A stretch of 64,000 nt of DNA, from the NCBI RefSeq assembly GCF_018310535.1, contig NZ_CP074102.1, forward strand, positions 1,550,001 through 1,614,000. The letters run 5' to 3'. Shown here one piece after another: positions 17,251 to 26,420 of this stretch (the stretch's first letter is position 1; every line of letters begins with the position of its first letter). The notes below the pieces were generated by a model, which saw nothing but the letters and a program-made list of their open reading frames with translations, was not told where the DNA came from and made no database searches. The position numbers were made by a program, and so were the translations under genes. The DNA is from Streptomyces mirabilis (GTDB lineage Bacteria; Actinomycetota; Actinomycetes; Streptomycetales; Streptomycetaceae).

Positions 17251-17953
17251 GGTCCCTCATCGGCCATGTCCCGTCGACCACCGCGTCCGTCTCTCCCTTG
17301 CGGCGCAGGAAGCTCTGGAAGTCGGCCGCCCACTCGGCGTACCACTCGATCTGGCGGCGGTGCAGCTCCGCTGGGCCGAGGGCCGCGACCTTCGGGTGGC
17401 GGTCGGCTATCGCACGGGCGAGCCGGGCCGCGGCGAGGGCGTCGGCCGAGGCGTCATGGGCGGAGTCCAGCGACACGCCGTATTCGGTGCAGACGGCTTC
17501 GAGGTTGCGCTTGCCGCGGCGGTAGCGGTCGACGGAGCGGTCGATCGCGTACGGGTCGACGACCGGTGCGGGGTCGGTCCCGCCGAGCCGCTCGCGCAGC
17601 GACGGCAGCCCGTACCTGCGCAGTTCGGCGGAGAGCAGGGTCAGGTCGAAGGCAGCGTTGTACGCCACGACCGGGATGCCGCTCTTCCAGTACCCGGTGA
17701 GGACGCCGGCGATCGCGTCGGCGACCTGGTCGGCGGGGCTGCCCTCCGCGGCCGCCCGCTCGTTCGAAATCCCGTGCACCGCCACCGCGTCCGCCGGAAT
17801 CTCCACGCCCGGATCGGCCAGCCACTCACGGCGCCCTATCGGCTCTCCGTCCTTGACCTCGATCACGGCACCCGTGACGATGCGCGCCTCGCGCGGATCG
17901 GTCCCGGTCGTCTCCAGGTCGAAGCCGATCAGCAGCTCCCGGTGCCAGCCCAT
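17231..17953 (-). CDS. 3'-5' exonuclease, DnaQ/epsilon type
   Basis: The 240-residue protein is a DEDDh exonuclease: GFDLETTGTDP (Exo I with the first two acids), VVAYNAAFDLTLL (Exo II) and SAHDASADALAAA (Exo III with His). It has no polymerase or BRCT domain and is shorter than a polymerase III epsilon subunit with accessory domains, so it is probably a stand-alone repair or RNA/DNA-trimming enzyme. The ATG at 17953 is preceded by GAAGGGGGG; an ATG 20 codons upstream has no such site. The 3' end is duplicated (see the 27-bp repeat). Confidence 0.9.
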   Translation of the reverse strand: MGWHRELLIGFDLETTGTDPREARIVTGAVIEVKDGEPIGRREWLADPGVEIPADAVAVHGISNERAAAEGSPADQVADAIAGVLTGYWKSGIPVVAYNAAFDLTLLSAELRRYGLPSLRERLGGTDPAPVVDPYAIDRSVDRYRRGKRNLEAVCTEYGVSLDSAHDASADALAAARLARAIADRHPKVAALGPAELHRRQIEWYAEWAADFQSFLRRKGETDAVVDGTWPMRDLADQKV

Positions 17954-18083
17954 GGGCGGCCCCCCTTCTTCGTGGTGCTTTCCCCCAGTGGTCTCCACGA
18001 TCGCACGAGCCACTGACAGTCCGAGGACCGCGTTCCGCTTCCCACGCCGGACACCACGTCACGGCCCCGTTCGGGGCGACACT

Positions 18084-19322
18084 TCAGGACACCGGCCGCG
18101 AATCCGCCCAAGCCACCTCGAACTCCTCGCGATATGTGGGGAAAAGGCCCTCTTCGCCGATCTCGTCCGGTTTGACCACCTGGCCGCCGCCGCGCAGCAC
18201 CAGCACCGGTGCCTCCATACCGCGGGCGCGGCGCAGATACGACTGCACGATCGCGATGCCGTCGGAGCCGTCCCCGTCGACGAGGTACGCCGTGAAGCGC
18301 GGCGTCTCGTCGTACACCTGGATCTCGAACGCGCCGGGGTCGCGCAGCCGGGCCCGCACCCGCCGCATGTGCAGAATGTTCATCTCCACAGACCGGCTCA
18401 ACTCGCCCCGCTTAAGGCCGAGTTCGCGCTCGCGCCGCTTGACGGCGCTGGACGCCGGGTTCAGGAAGAGCAGCCGCACCCGGCAGCCCGACTCGGCGAG
18501 GCGTACGAGCCGCCGCCCGGAGAAGTTCTGCACCAGCAGGTTCAGACCGATGCCGATGGCGTCGAGGCGGCGGGCGCCGCCGAAGAGGTCCTCGGCCGGG
18601 AACTGGCGCAGCAGCCGCACCCGGTCGGAGTGCACGCCGACCACGTCCGCGTACCGGTCGCCGACCAGGTCCTCGACGGCGTCGACGGGCAGCCGGCGCG
18701 CGGAGGGCACGTCGCTGCCGGCGCCGAGGATCTCCAGGAGCTTCGCCGCGGCGCGCTCGGCCTGCCCGAGGACCGCCTCGGACAGGGCCCGGTTGCGGGA
18801 GACCACGTTCCGGGTGACTTCCAGTTCGTCCAGCGCGAGTTCGACGTCCCGGCGCTCGTCGAAGTAGGGCTCGAAGCACGGCCAGTGCTGCACCATGAGC
18901 TCGCGCAGCTGCGGCAGGGTGAGGAAGCTGAGCACATTGTCGTCGGCAGGGTCGAGCAAGTAGCCCTTTCGGCGGCTGACTTCGCGTACGGCGACCGCGC
19001 GCTGCACCCACTCCTGCCCGGCGGGTCCGGCGGCGGCGACCACCCATTCGTCGCCGTGGACGGGTTCATAGATGGGACGCAGAACAGCGGCCACGACCGC
19101 GCGCAGCCGCTGTTCGACCAGGTTCAGCCAGATGTAGGCACGGCCGGCTCGCTGGGCGCGCGTACGCACCTCACGCCAGGCGTCGACGCCCCAGTCCAGT
19201 TCCGGTCCAATGGATCCCATCTCCATCGGCCGCGCCAGGGACACCGCGCCGGGTGGGACATCTGTGGAGTTCCCCTCGTGACCCTCGTCACCAGGAGGCA
19301 ACTCCAGCCCTCCCGAGCCCAC
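18084..19322 (-). CDS. SAV2148-type HEPN domain protein
   Basis: The 412-residue protein closely matches what I recall of a conserved actinomycete family named after SAV2148 and annotated with a HEPN domain. Recognisable parts are LDWGVDAWREVRTRAQRAGR, an alpha-helical middle with LPQLRELMVQHWPCF, and a conserved C-terminal half (SGRRLVRLAESGCRVRLLFL, HMRRVRARL) rich in Arg. No signal peptide or membrane segment. HEPN domains often act as RNases or nucleotide-binding modules, but I do not see a convincing R-x4-6-H catalytic motif, so enzymatic activity is not claimed. I prefer GTG 19322; a TTG at 19376 is also in frame. It lies downstream of the amine-oxidase-like pair on the same strand. Confidence 0.75.
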   Translation of the reverse strand: MGSGGLELPPGDEGHEGNSTDVPPGAVSLARPMEMGSIGPELDWGVDAWREVRTRAQRAGRAYIWLNLVEQRLRAVVAAVLRPIYEPVHGDEWVVAAAGPAGQEWVQRAVAVREVSRRKGYLLDPADDNVLSFLTLPQLRELMVQHWPCFEPYFDERRDVELALDELEVTRNVVSRNRALSEAVLGQAERAAAKLLEILGAGSDVPSARRLPVDAVEDLVGDRYADVVGVHSDRVRLLRQFPAEDLFGGARRLDAIGIGLNLLVQNFSGRRLVRLAESGCRVRLLFLNPASSAVKRRERELGLKRGELSRSVEMNILHMRRVRARLRDPGAFEIQVYDETPRFTAYLVDGDGSDGIAIVQSYLRRARGMEAPVLVLRGGGQVVKPDEIGEEGLFPTYREEFEVAWADSRPVS

Positions 19323-19436
19323 CCGCGCACCGCCTTCCGCTCCCCCGAGCTCTTCCGTGGGGTCAGCCCCACTCAACGATCAAGGAAGGGTACTCCGGGA
19401 GCGGCGGGCGGTGCAGCCCGATGGACAGGTCGTTTC

Positions 19437-20756
19437 TCAACTACCGTTTTCCACATGCCCGTTCTGGTTGGCGAGCTCCGGCGGAGTGAGCGGATTCATA
19501 GCGGTGACATCACGCGGGGCCAGGGAGAACCCCTGCCAGTGGACCGGCATGGGCTGCTGGTCCTCGTCACGCGCTATGTGGTGGAAGCCCACGTTGACCC
19601 ACACGATGGGGTGGGTGAGCGTCTGTCCGTTGACGTACTTGTCGACGGACTTGCCCGCTCCGGCACCGCAGTTGAGCAGGTTGTTGGTGGCGAACTGCTC
19701 GCACTGCTTGTACTCGGTGAAGTACACGTCGTGCTTGGTGAAGGGGCGGCCGAGGTACTTGGTGGTGGCGCCCGGGACGATCTCGTAACTGCGGGCGTGG
19801 TCGTCCTTGTTCTTGCCGGTGTCGCTGACGACACGCCACCAGCGCATGTTCTTGGCGTCGCCCGCGAGTTCCTTGGTGATCTTGGTGCGGGTGGTCTTGT
19901 TGGTCGGGCCCTCGTTGCCGTTGCGGGGCGGGCTGACCACGGAGTCGTACTGCTCGACCTTGTTCTTGGAGGAGCCGTCGAGGCCGAAGTCCAGCCGCCA
20001 GAAGACGTTGTGGCTGTGGCTGGTGGCGTAGGCCTTGGCGCCCTTGCCGATGGGCCAGCCACGGCCGTCGCCCGCGTCGTAGTCGCCGGGCGAGAGGCTG
20101 CCGGTGGCGCCGATGTTCATGTTGATGGTGCCGTCGTCCTGGAAGCGCCACTCGGTGATGTACTCGTACCAGCCGACCTTGTTGACGGTGTAGATCAGCA
20201 GGTCCTTGCCCTGGGTCTGGTAGACCTTGTTGCCCGTGTCGGCCTCCATGCGGTAGGCGTGGCCGCGCGAACGGGTGGTGGTGCACAGGCCGTTGACGTT
20301 CGGGTGCTGGGGGTCCCAGGCGTTGGGGATCTTCACGGTCTTGATGGTGCCGCCGGGACACTCGCCGGGCGCCATCTTCATCAGGCCCTGGCCGAAGCCG
20401 GCGCCCGTGAGGTCGTCGTACTCGGCCTTGCCGTCGTCGTAGGGGACGTGGATCTGGCCGAGCTTGGCACTGGTGAGGACCTTGATCGGCTGGGCCTCGC
20501 CCTTGGGCTGGTACGAGATGTTCTCCAGGACGAGCCCGGCCTCGCTCTCGTAGTGCCAGCACATGCGCCAGGTGGTGCCGGTGGAGAGCTTCTGCTCGAT
20601 CTTGTACGCCGTGCTGCAGCCGGGGGCCGCCGCGGGCGCGGCCTTGGGCTGGGCGACGGCCGGACCCGCGGCCGTCGTCGCGCCGACGGCGAGTGCGGCC
20701 ACCGAGAGGCCGACCGCCGTACGGCTGCGGGCACGGCTGATTCTGTTCACGCGCAT
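19437..20756 (-). CDS. secreted copper amine oxidase-like catalytic domain, stand-alone
   Basis: The 439-residue protein has a signal peptide (cleavage near AVA-QPK, residue 35) and then only the large beta-sandwich catalytic domain of copper amine oxidases. Collinear landmarks: QIHVPYDDG (family VPYGD), the precursor-tyrosine strand VGWYEYITEWRF (family T-x-x-N-Y-D/E-Y; here Y197, with the usual Asn replaced by Trp196), the copper HxH as H247-S-H249 before RLDFGLDG, RWWRVVSD, and FHHIARDEDQQPMPV with the third copper His (about H393). The catalytic-base Asp of the family motif is not clearly retained. So copper may bind, but formation of topaquinone is doubtful. The upstream gene encodes what looks like the missing N2/N3 domains. 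Confidence 0.8.
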   Translation of the reverse strand: MRVNRISRARSRTAVGLSVAALAVGATTAAGPAVAQPKAAPAAAPGCSTAYKIEQKLSTGTTWRMCWHYESEAGLVLENISYQPKGEAQPIKVLTSAKLGQIHVPYDDGKAEYDDLTGAGFGQGLMKMAPGECPGGTIKTVKIPNAWDPQHPNVNGLCTTTRSRGHAYRMEADTGNKVYQTQGKDLLIYTVNKVGWYEYITEWRFQDDGTINMNIGATGSLSPGDYDAGDGRGWPIGKGAKAYATSHSHNVFWRLDFGLDGSSKNKVEQYDSVVSPPRNGNEGPTNKTTRTKITKELAGDAKNMRWWRVVSDTGKNKDDHARSYEIVPGATTKYLGRPFTKHDVYFTEYKQCEQFATNNLLNCGAGAGKSVDKYVNGQTLTHPIVWVNVGFHHIARDEDQQPMPVHWQGFSLAPRDVTAMNPLTPPELANQNGHVENGS

Positions 20757-20851
20757 GACGAAGAGACTCCTTGCGAAAGCGTGCGGAAGAAGGAGGTGCG
20801 TTGGGAAGTGAACGGAGGCGGCTCAGCCGCCCGGAGCGCGTCGGTCGCGGC

Positions 20852-21667
20852 TCAGCCGAGCTTGCCGACCTTGCGGGCGCTCAGGTCGATCACCAGTTCA
20901 CGGGCATCGATCCAGGACCCGTTCTTGACCTTCGGGAACAGTCTCACGCAGCGGTGCTCGCCGCACTTCGCGAGAAGGGCGGGCTGGGCGCCCGAGGTCG
21001 CCCGGTAGACCATGCTGTTCAGCGTCAGCTGGTCGGGCGAGGTGAGTTCCTTGCCGGTGGCGTCCTTGTAGTCGGCTCGCAGGCCCGCGCCGAGCGGGTC
21101 AGCGATCAGCAGTTTCGCGGCTTCGACCATCTCGTCGCGACTGATGGGCGGCTGGACACCGTGCTGGGTGTCCGTCCGCTCGACCTTCCCGCTGTCGAGG
21201 TTGACCGTCTTGGTGACGAGCGAGTCGTCCTTGTAGTCGTAGAACGTGACGTCCGCGCGGCGCGGCGCGTTCGGGTCGTCGAGTTCGTTCTCCTCCGGGT
21301 CGGCGAGGTCGACACCGATGCGCTGCGGGCCGCGCTGCCCCTCGACGTTCTCGCCGGAGGTCGACAACTGCCGGTTCAGCGCGATCTGTTCGACCCGCTT
21401 GGTCTCGTCGTCGGTCAGCGGATCACGGCCGGTGCCCTTGTCGCCCTCGGCCGGGGCCCCCTCGACGACACCGGGCTCGACGGCCGCCTGCCCCTGGTCC
21501 TGTCCCCCCTGCTGCGCGGCCTGGTTGCCGCCACGCAGGCCCCCCGAGCTCTCATCGGCCCCCGCCGAGCCCGGAAGGGTGACTCCGACCATCACGGCCG
21601 TCCCGGCCACCGCGATGGCCGCACCCGCCACCACCTTTCCCAGATGGCGGTGCACTATCTTGCGCAC
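20852..21667 (-). CDS. secreted or membrane-anchored protein resembling copper amine oxidase N2/N3 domains
   Basis: The 271-residue protein starts with a basic segment and a hydrophobic stretch ending AGA-DES, a signal peptide or anchor. A Gly/Gln-rich linker follows. Residues about 80-205 read like the N2/N3 region of amine oxidases: LTDDETKRVEQIAL, then ADVTFYDYKDDSLVTKTVNL followed by DSGKVE and the hallmark GVQPPISRDEMVEA. A Cys pair (CGEHRC) lies near the end. It is 95 bp upstream of the catalytic-domain gene on the same strand, in the same order as the domains of a normal amine oxidase. I chose GTG 21667, which has GGGGGAAA before it. Homology is my inference from motifs. Confidence 0.65.
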   Translation of the reverse strand: MRKIVHRHLGKVVAGAAIAVAGTAVMVGVTLPGSAGADESSGGLRGGNQAAQQGGQDQGQAAVEPGVVEGAPAEGDKGTGRDPLTDDETKRVEQIALNRQLSTSGENVEGQRGPQRIGVDLADPEENELDDPNAPRRADVTFYDYKDDSLVTKTVNLDSGKVERTDTQHGVQPPISRDEMVEAAKLLIADPLGAGLRADYKDATGKELTSPDQLTLNSMVYRATSGAQPALLAKCGEHRCVRLFPKVKNGSWIDARELVIDLSARKVGKLG

Positions 21668-21845
21668 ATTTCCCCCTACTCCCTCTGTTTCTCCAGGAGT
21701 GATCTGAGCCCCACTGGTTCGGCATACGACGTATGCCTGGTCAGCGGGTAAGAGGGACATAAGTCATATGAGGTTCCCTCACTTTCGGGGAGACTCGACT
21801 CCGAGTTGCCCCCAGGGGCGCGGCACTACTGGAAGAGTCATATCC

Positions 21846-23954
21846 ATGCAGGTCTGGCCTGGAGAGGCATATCCACTCGGTGCCACGTACGACGGCGCCG
21901 GTACCAATTTCGCGGTCTTCTCGGAGGCCGCCGACCGGATCGAGCTGTGTCTGCTGCAGGACGACGGCTCGGAGACGGCGGTGGAACTGCGCGAGAGCGA
22001 CGCGTTCGTACGGCACGCGTATCTGCCGGGGATCATGCCCGGGCAGCGGTACGGGTTCCGGGTGCACGGGCGGTACGCACCCGAGCGCGGACAGCGCGTC
22101 AACTCCGCGAAACTGCTGCTCGATCCGTACGCGCGTGCGATCAGCGGCTCGGTCAAGTGGGGCGAGGAGGTGTACAGCTATCCGTTCGGGGCGCCCGACA
22201 AGCGCAACGACCTGGACTCGGCGCCGCACACCATGACCTCGGTCGTGGTCAACCCGTACTTCGACTGGGGCGACGACCGGCGCCCGCGCACCGAGTACCA
22301 CCACACGGTGATCTACGAGGCCCATGTGAAGGGCCTGACGATGCAGCATCCGGCGCTGCCCGAGGAACTGCGCGGCACCTACGCGGCGCTCGCCCACCCG
22401 GCGATCATCGAACACCTGACGGAGCTGGGTGTCACGACGCTGGAGCTGATGCCCGTACACCAGTTCGTGAACGACCACCGGCTGGTGGAGATGGGCCTTG
22501 ACAACTACTGGGGCTACAACACGATCGGCTTCTTCGCCCCGCACAACACCTACGCGTCCTGGGGCGACCGCGGCCAGCAGGTCCTGGAGTTCAAGTCGGC
22601 GGTCCGGGCACTGCACGAGGCCGGGATCGAGGTCATCCTGGACGTGGTCTACAACCACACCGCCGAGGGCAACCATCTGGGCCCGACGCTGTCCTTCAGG
22701 GGCCTCGACAACGCCTCGTACTACCGCCTCGCGGACGACCCCCGCTACTACATGGACACCACGGGGACCGGCAACTCGCTCCTCATGCGCTCCCCGCACG
22801 TGCTCCAGCTGATCATGGACTCGCTGCGCTACTGGGTCACCGAGATGCACGTCGACGGCTTCCGCTTCGACCTCGCGGCCACGCTGGCCCGCCAGTTCCA
22901 CGAGGTGGACCGGCTGTCGTCGTTCTTCGACCTGGTGCAGCAGGATCCGGTGGTCTCCCAGGTGAAGCTGATCGCCGAGCCCTGGGACGTCGGCGAGGGC
23001 GGCTACCAGGTGGGCAACTTCCCGCCGCTGTGGACCGAGTGGAACGGCAAGTACCGCGACACCGTAAGGGACCTGTGGCGCGGCGAGCCGCGCACGCTGG
23101 CGGAGTTCGCCTCCCGTCTGACCGGCTCCTCCGACCTCTACCAGGACGACGGTCGCCGTCCGCTCGCCTCCATCAACTTCGTCACCTGCCACGACGGGTT
23201 CACGCTGAACGACCTCGTCTCCTACAACAACAAGCACAACCAGGCCAACGGCGAGGACAACCGCGACGGCGAGAGCCACAACCGGTCCTGGAACTGCGGC
23301 GCCGAGGGCGACACCGACGACGAGGCCGTACTCGCGCTGCGGGCCCGTCAGAGGCGCAACTTCATCGCGACGCTGATGCTCTCCCAGGGCGTGCCGATGC
23401 TCAGCCACGGCGACGAGTTCGCGCGCACCCAGAACGGCAACAACAACGCCTACTGCCAGGACAGCGAGCTGGCCTGGGTGCCGTGGCCCGAGGACGGCGG
23501 CGAGCTGCTGGACTTCACGCGCGCGATGGTGTGGCTGCGCCGCGACCACCCGGTCTTCCGGCGGCGCCGGTTCTTCCACGGCCGTCCCGTCCAGGGCACC
23601 CACGACGAACTGTCCGACATCGCCTGGTTCACCCCGGCGGGCACCGAGATGACCCAGCGCGACTGGGGGTCCACGCAGGCGCAGGCGCTGTCGGTCTTCC
23701 TCAACGGCAACGCGATCTCCGAACCCGGCCCGCGCGGTGAGCACATCGCCGACGACTCCTTCCTGTTGATGTTCAACGCCTCGCCCAAGCCCCTGGAGTT
23801 CGTGGTTCCCGTCAACCACGGGCGGCAGTGGCAGGTGGTCGTCGACACGGCCCTCCCGGACGGGGTGGCGGCGGGCACGGGTGCGAAGGTCCAGGCCGGT
23901 GACCGGCTGACCCTGCTCGACCGGAGTCTGACCGTGCTGCAACGGCCCGCGTAG
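21846..23954 (+). CDS. glgX: glycogen debranching enzyme GlgX
   Basis: The 702-residue protein is a GH13 isoamylase-type debranching enzyme that cuts alpha-1,6 branches of glycogen. The N-terminal CBM48 begins GEAYPLGATYDGAGTNFAVF; the barrel has DVVYNHTAEG, the nucleophile in VDGFRFDLA, the acid in LIAEPWDVG and the third acid in TCHDGFTLND. Length equals the family norm. I start at ATG 21846 because the recognisable CBM48 begins there and GGAAGAG lies upstream. It stands 60 bp ahead of treY on the same strand, which fits a debranching (TreX-like) role in converting glycogen to trehalose. Confidence 0.96.
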   Translation: MQVWPGEAYPLGATYDGAGTNFAVFSEAADRIELCLLQDDGSETAVELRESDAFVRHAYLPGIMPGQRYGFRVHGRYAPERGQRVNSAKLLLDPYARAISGSVKWGEEVYSYPFGAPDKRNDLDSAPHTMTSVVVNPYFDWGDDRRPRTEYHHTVIYEAHVKGLTMQHPALPEELRGTYAALAHPAIIEHLTELGVTTLELMPVHQFVNDHRLVEMGLDNYWGYNTIGFFAPHNTYASWGDRGQQVLEFKSAVRALHEAGIEVILDVVYNHTAEGNHLGPTLSFRGLDNASYYRLADDPRYYMDTTGTGNSLLMRSPHVLQLIMDSLRYWVTEMHVDGFRFDLAATLARQFHEVDRLSSFFDLVQQDPVVSQVKLIAEPWDVGEGGYQVGNFPPLWTEWNGKYRDTVRDLWRGEPRTLAEFASRLTGSSDLYQDDGRRPLASINFVTCHDGFTLNDLVSYNNKHNQANGEDNRDGESHNRSWNCGAEGDTDDEAVLALRARQRRNFIATLMLSQGVPMLSHGDEFARTQNGNNNAYCQDSELAWVPWPEDGGELLDFTRAMVWLRRDHPVFRRRRFFHGRPVQGTHDELSDIAWFTPAGTEMTQRDWGSTQAQALSVFLNGNAISEPGPRGEHIADDSFLLMFNASPKPLEFVVPVNHGRQWQVVVDTALPDGVAAGTGAKVQAGDRLTLLDRSLTVLQRPA

Positions 23955-24014
23955 CCGGTCATTCGGGCGTACGTCGATGACACGAAAGAGGGCGAGGCGG
24001 GTACGTAGGTTTCC

Positions 24015-26420
24015 ATGACACCTGAGCGTCCCGAACGGGAGATCCCGGCCCCGGTGGTACCCGCCGCACCCACCGCCACCTACCGGCTGCAACTGCAGCC
24101 GGAGTTCCCCTTCGGGGCCGCCGAGGCCGCCGTGCCGTACCTGGCCTCGCTCGGCGTCTCCCATCTGCACCTGTCCCCCGTCCTGGAGTCGGTCCCCGGC
24201 TCGACGCACGGCTACGACGTGGTGGACCACGCGCGTGTACGGGGTGAACTGGGCGGCGAGGACGGGCTGCGCTCCCTCGCCCGCACGGCACGGGCGCACG
24301 GGCTCGGCCTGGTCGTGGACATCGTGCCGAACCACATGGCGATGGCCCCGCGCCACAACCACGCCCTGTGGGAGGTGCTGCGCGAGGGCCCCGAGTCGCC
24401 GTACGCGCGCTGGTTCGACGTCGACTGGGACGCCGGGGACGGCCGGCTGCTGCTGCCGGTGCTCGGGGGCCGGCTCGGCTCGGAAATCGGCCACCTGAAG
24501 GTGGACGGCGACGTACTGCGCTACCACGACCACGTGTTTCCGCTGCGCGAGGGCACCGCGGGGCTGCCGCTGCCGGAGCTCCTCGACGCGCAGTGGTACC
24601 GCCCGGCCTGGTGGCGGCTGGCCCGCACCGACCTCAACTACCGCCGCTTCTTCAGCATTTCGGAACTCATCGGAGTGCGGGTCGAGGACCCGGAGGTGTT
24701 CACGGCGACCCACGCGAAGCTCCTGGAGCTGCTGGACGAGGGCGTGGTCGAGGGACTGCGCATCGACCATCCGGACGGCCTGGCGAACCCGGACGCCTAT
24801 CTGCGCCGCCTCCACGAGGCGACCGGCGGGCGCTGGACGGTGGTCGAGAAGATCCTCGCGGACGGCGAGCCGCTGCCCGCCGCCTGGCCCGTGGCGGGCA
24901 CCACGGGCTACGACGCCCTGCGGCACGTCGACGGCCTCTTCACGGACCCGGCGGGCGCGGGGGAACTCCTCGGCCAGTACCGGCGGTTCGCGGCCCCTCA
25001 GGCCGACCGGGGTGGCCGCTGGGAGGCGACGGTGCGCCGGGCGGCCTACAAGGTGATCACGCACGAGCTGGCGACGGAGTTCGACCGCCTCACGCGCGTG
25101 GCGAGCGGGCTGTGCGCCGCCTCTCCCGACCCGGAACCGCGCGATCACGCCCCCTGGGCCCTGGGCACCGCGCTGCGGGAGCTCCTGGTGCGCGTCGAGG
25201 TGTACCGGCCGTATCCGTCCACGGACGCCTCCCTGGTCGTGACGGAGGAGGCCGCCGAAGAGGCCCGGGCGGTCTTCACGGTGCCAGAGGAGGCGCACGC
25301 CGTGGACGTCGTACGGGACCTGCTGCTCGGGCGGGCCGGTGACGGGCCCGCGCACGCGGAGTTCCGGGCCCGGTTCGCGCAGACCTCGTCGGCGCTGCGG
25401 GCGAAGTCCGTGGAGGACACCGCGTTCTACCGCTATGTGCCCCTGTTGTCGGCCAACGAGGTGGGCGGGAACCCGGGCGCTCCGGCCGTCTCCCCGGAGG
25501 ACTTCCACGCCTACTGCGCGCGTGTGCAGCGCGACTGGCCCGCCACCGGCACCGCCCTGTCGACGCACGACACCAAACGCAGCGCCGACGTCCGCGCCGC
25601 CCTCTCGGTGCTCACCCAGTGCCCCGAGCGATGGGCGGACGTGCTGGCCGAGGTGACCCGCGAGGGGGCGACGGGCGTACCCGACCCCCAGCTCGCGTGG
25701 GCCGCGTGGCAGACGGTGTTCGGGCTGGGTCCGGCCGACGCGGAACGCGTTCAGGGGGCACTGCTCAAACACGTCCGGGAGGCCGGGCTGCACACCTCCT
25801 GGACCGAGCAGAAGCCCGCGTACGAGGAGTCGGTGGCGTCCTTCGTCGCGGCGGGCCCCTGCGGACCGCCCGGGCGGCGCGTGGCGGACTTCCGGGCCTC
25901 GCTCGCCCCGCACGTCCGGGCGAACGTCCTGGGGGCCGCTCTGGTCCAGCTGACGATGCCCGGGGTACCCGACGTCTACCAGGGCACCGAGGGCGAGTAC
26001 CTGGCGCTGGTGGACCCCGACAACCGCGAGCCGTTCACGCCCCTGGAGCAGACGTCGGCGAAGACCGCGCTCACCACGGCGGCGCTGCGGCTGCGCGGGC
26101 GGCGCCCCGAGGTCTTCGGTGACGCGGCGACGTACGTGCCGCTGCCGGCGGAGGGGCCGGGCGCCGCGCACTGCACGGCGTTCGTCCGCTCCGGGGAGGT
26201 GATTTCCGCCGTCACCCGGCTTTCGCTGCGCCTGGCGGAGGCGGGCGGCTGGCGCGACACCCGGCTCGCGCTCCCGGAGGGGCGGTGGGCGGACGTGCTC
26301 GCCCCGGAGCGGGAGTTCACGGGGCACACACGTGTGGCGGAGCTTTTCGAGCGGTTGCCGGTGGTCCTCCTGGAGCGGGTCAGCGCAGGCGGACCAGCAG
26401 GCTCCGGGGAGAGCGGCTGA
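24015..26420 (+). CDS. treY: maltooligosyl trehalose synthase TreY
   Basis: The 801-residue GH13_26 enzyme turns the reducing-end glucose of a maltodextrin into a trehalose unit. Key segments: TATYRLQLQPEFPF at the start, SLGVSHLHLSPVLESVPGST, VVDIVPNHMA, GLRIDHPDGLANP (nucleophile Asp), TVVEKILADGE (acid Glu), and LSTHDTKRSADVR near the C-terminus. It probably shares a transcript with glgX. Its final 41 bp overlap the 3' end of the convergent P450 gene. The partner treZ lies 5.8 kb downstream on the same strand rather than next door. Confidence 0.96.
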   Translation: MTPERPEREIPAPVVPAAPTATYRLQLQPEFPFGAAEAAVPYLASLGVSHLHLSPVLESVPGSTHGYDVVDHARVRGELGGEDGLRSLARTARAHGLGLVVDIVPNHMAMAPRHNHALWEVLREGPESPYARWFDVDWDAGDGRLLLPVLGGRLGSEIGHLKVDGDVLRYHDHVFPLREGTAGLPLPELLDAQWYRPAWWRLARTDLNYRRFFSISELIGVRVEDPEVFTATHAKLLELLDEGVVEGLRIDHPDGLANPDAYLRRLHEATGGRWTVVEKILADGEPLPAAWPVAGTTGYDALRHVDGLFTDPAGAGELLGQYRRFAAPQADRGGRWEATVRRAAYKVITHELATEFDRLTRVASGLCAASPDPEPRDHAPWALGTALRELLVRVEVYRPYPSTDASLVVTEEAAEEARAVFTVPEEAHAVDVVRDLLLGRAGDGPAHAEFRARFAQTSSALRAKSVEDTAFYRYVPLLSANEVGGNPGAPAVSPEDFHAYCARVQRDWPATGTALSTHDTKRSADVRAALSVLTQCPERWADVLAEVTREGATGVPDPQLAWAAWQTVFGLGPADAERVQGALLKHVREAGLHTSWTEQKPAYEESVASFVAAGPCGPPGRRVADFRASLAPHVRANVLGAALVQLTMPGVPDVYQGTEGEYLALVDPDNREPFTPLEQTSAKTALTTAALRLRGRRPEVFGDAATYVPLPAEGPGAAHCTAFVRSGEVISAVTRLSLRLAEAGGWRDTRLALPEGRWADVLAPEREFTGHTRVAELFERLPVVLLERVSAGGPAGSGESG

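Noticed and set aside
21741..26327. A 1528-codon open frame on the minus strand opposite glgX and treY
   Set aside because: It is the antisense shadow of two strongly conserved GH13 genes; high-GC codon bias keeps such frames open, and its composition is Arg/Gly/Val low complexity.
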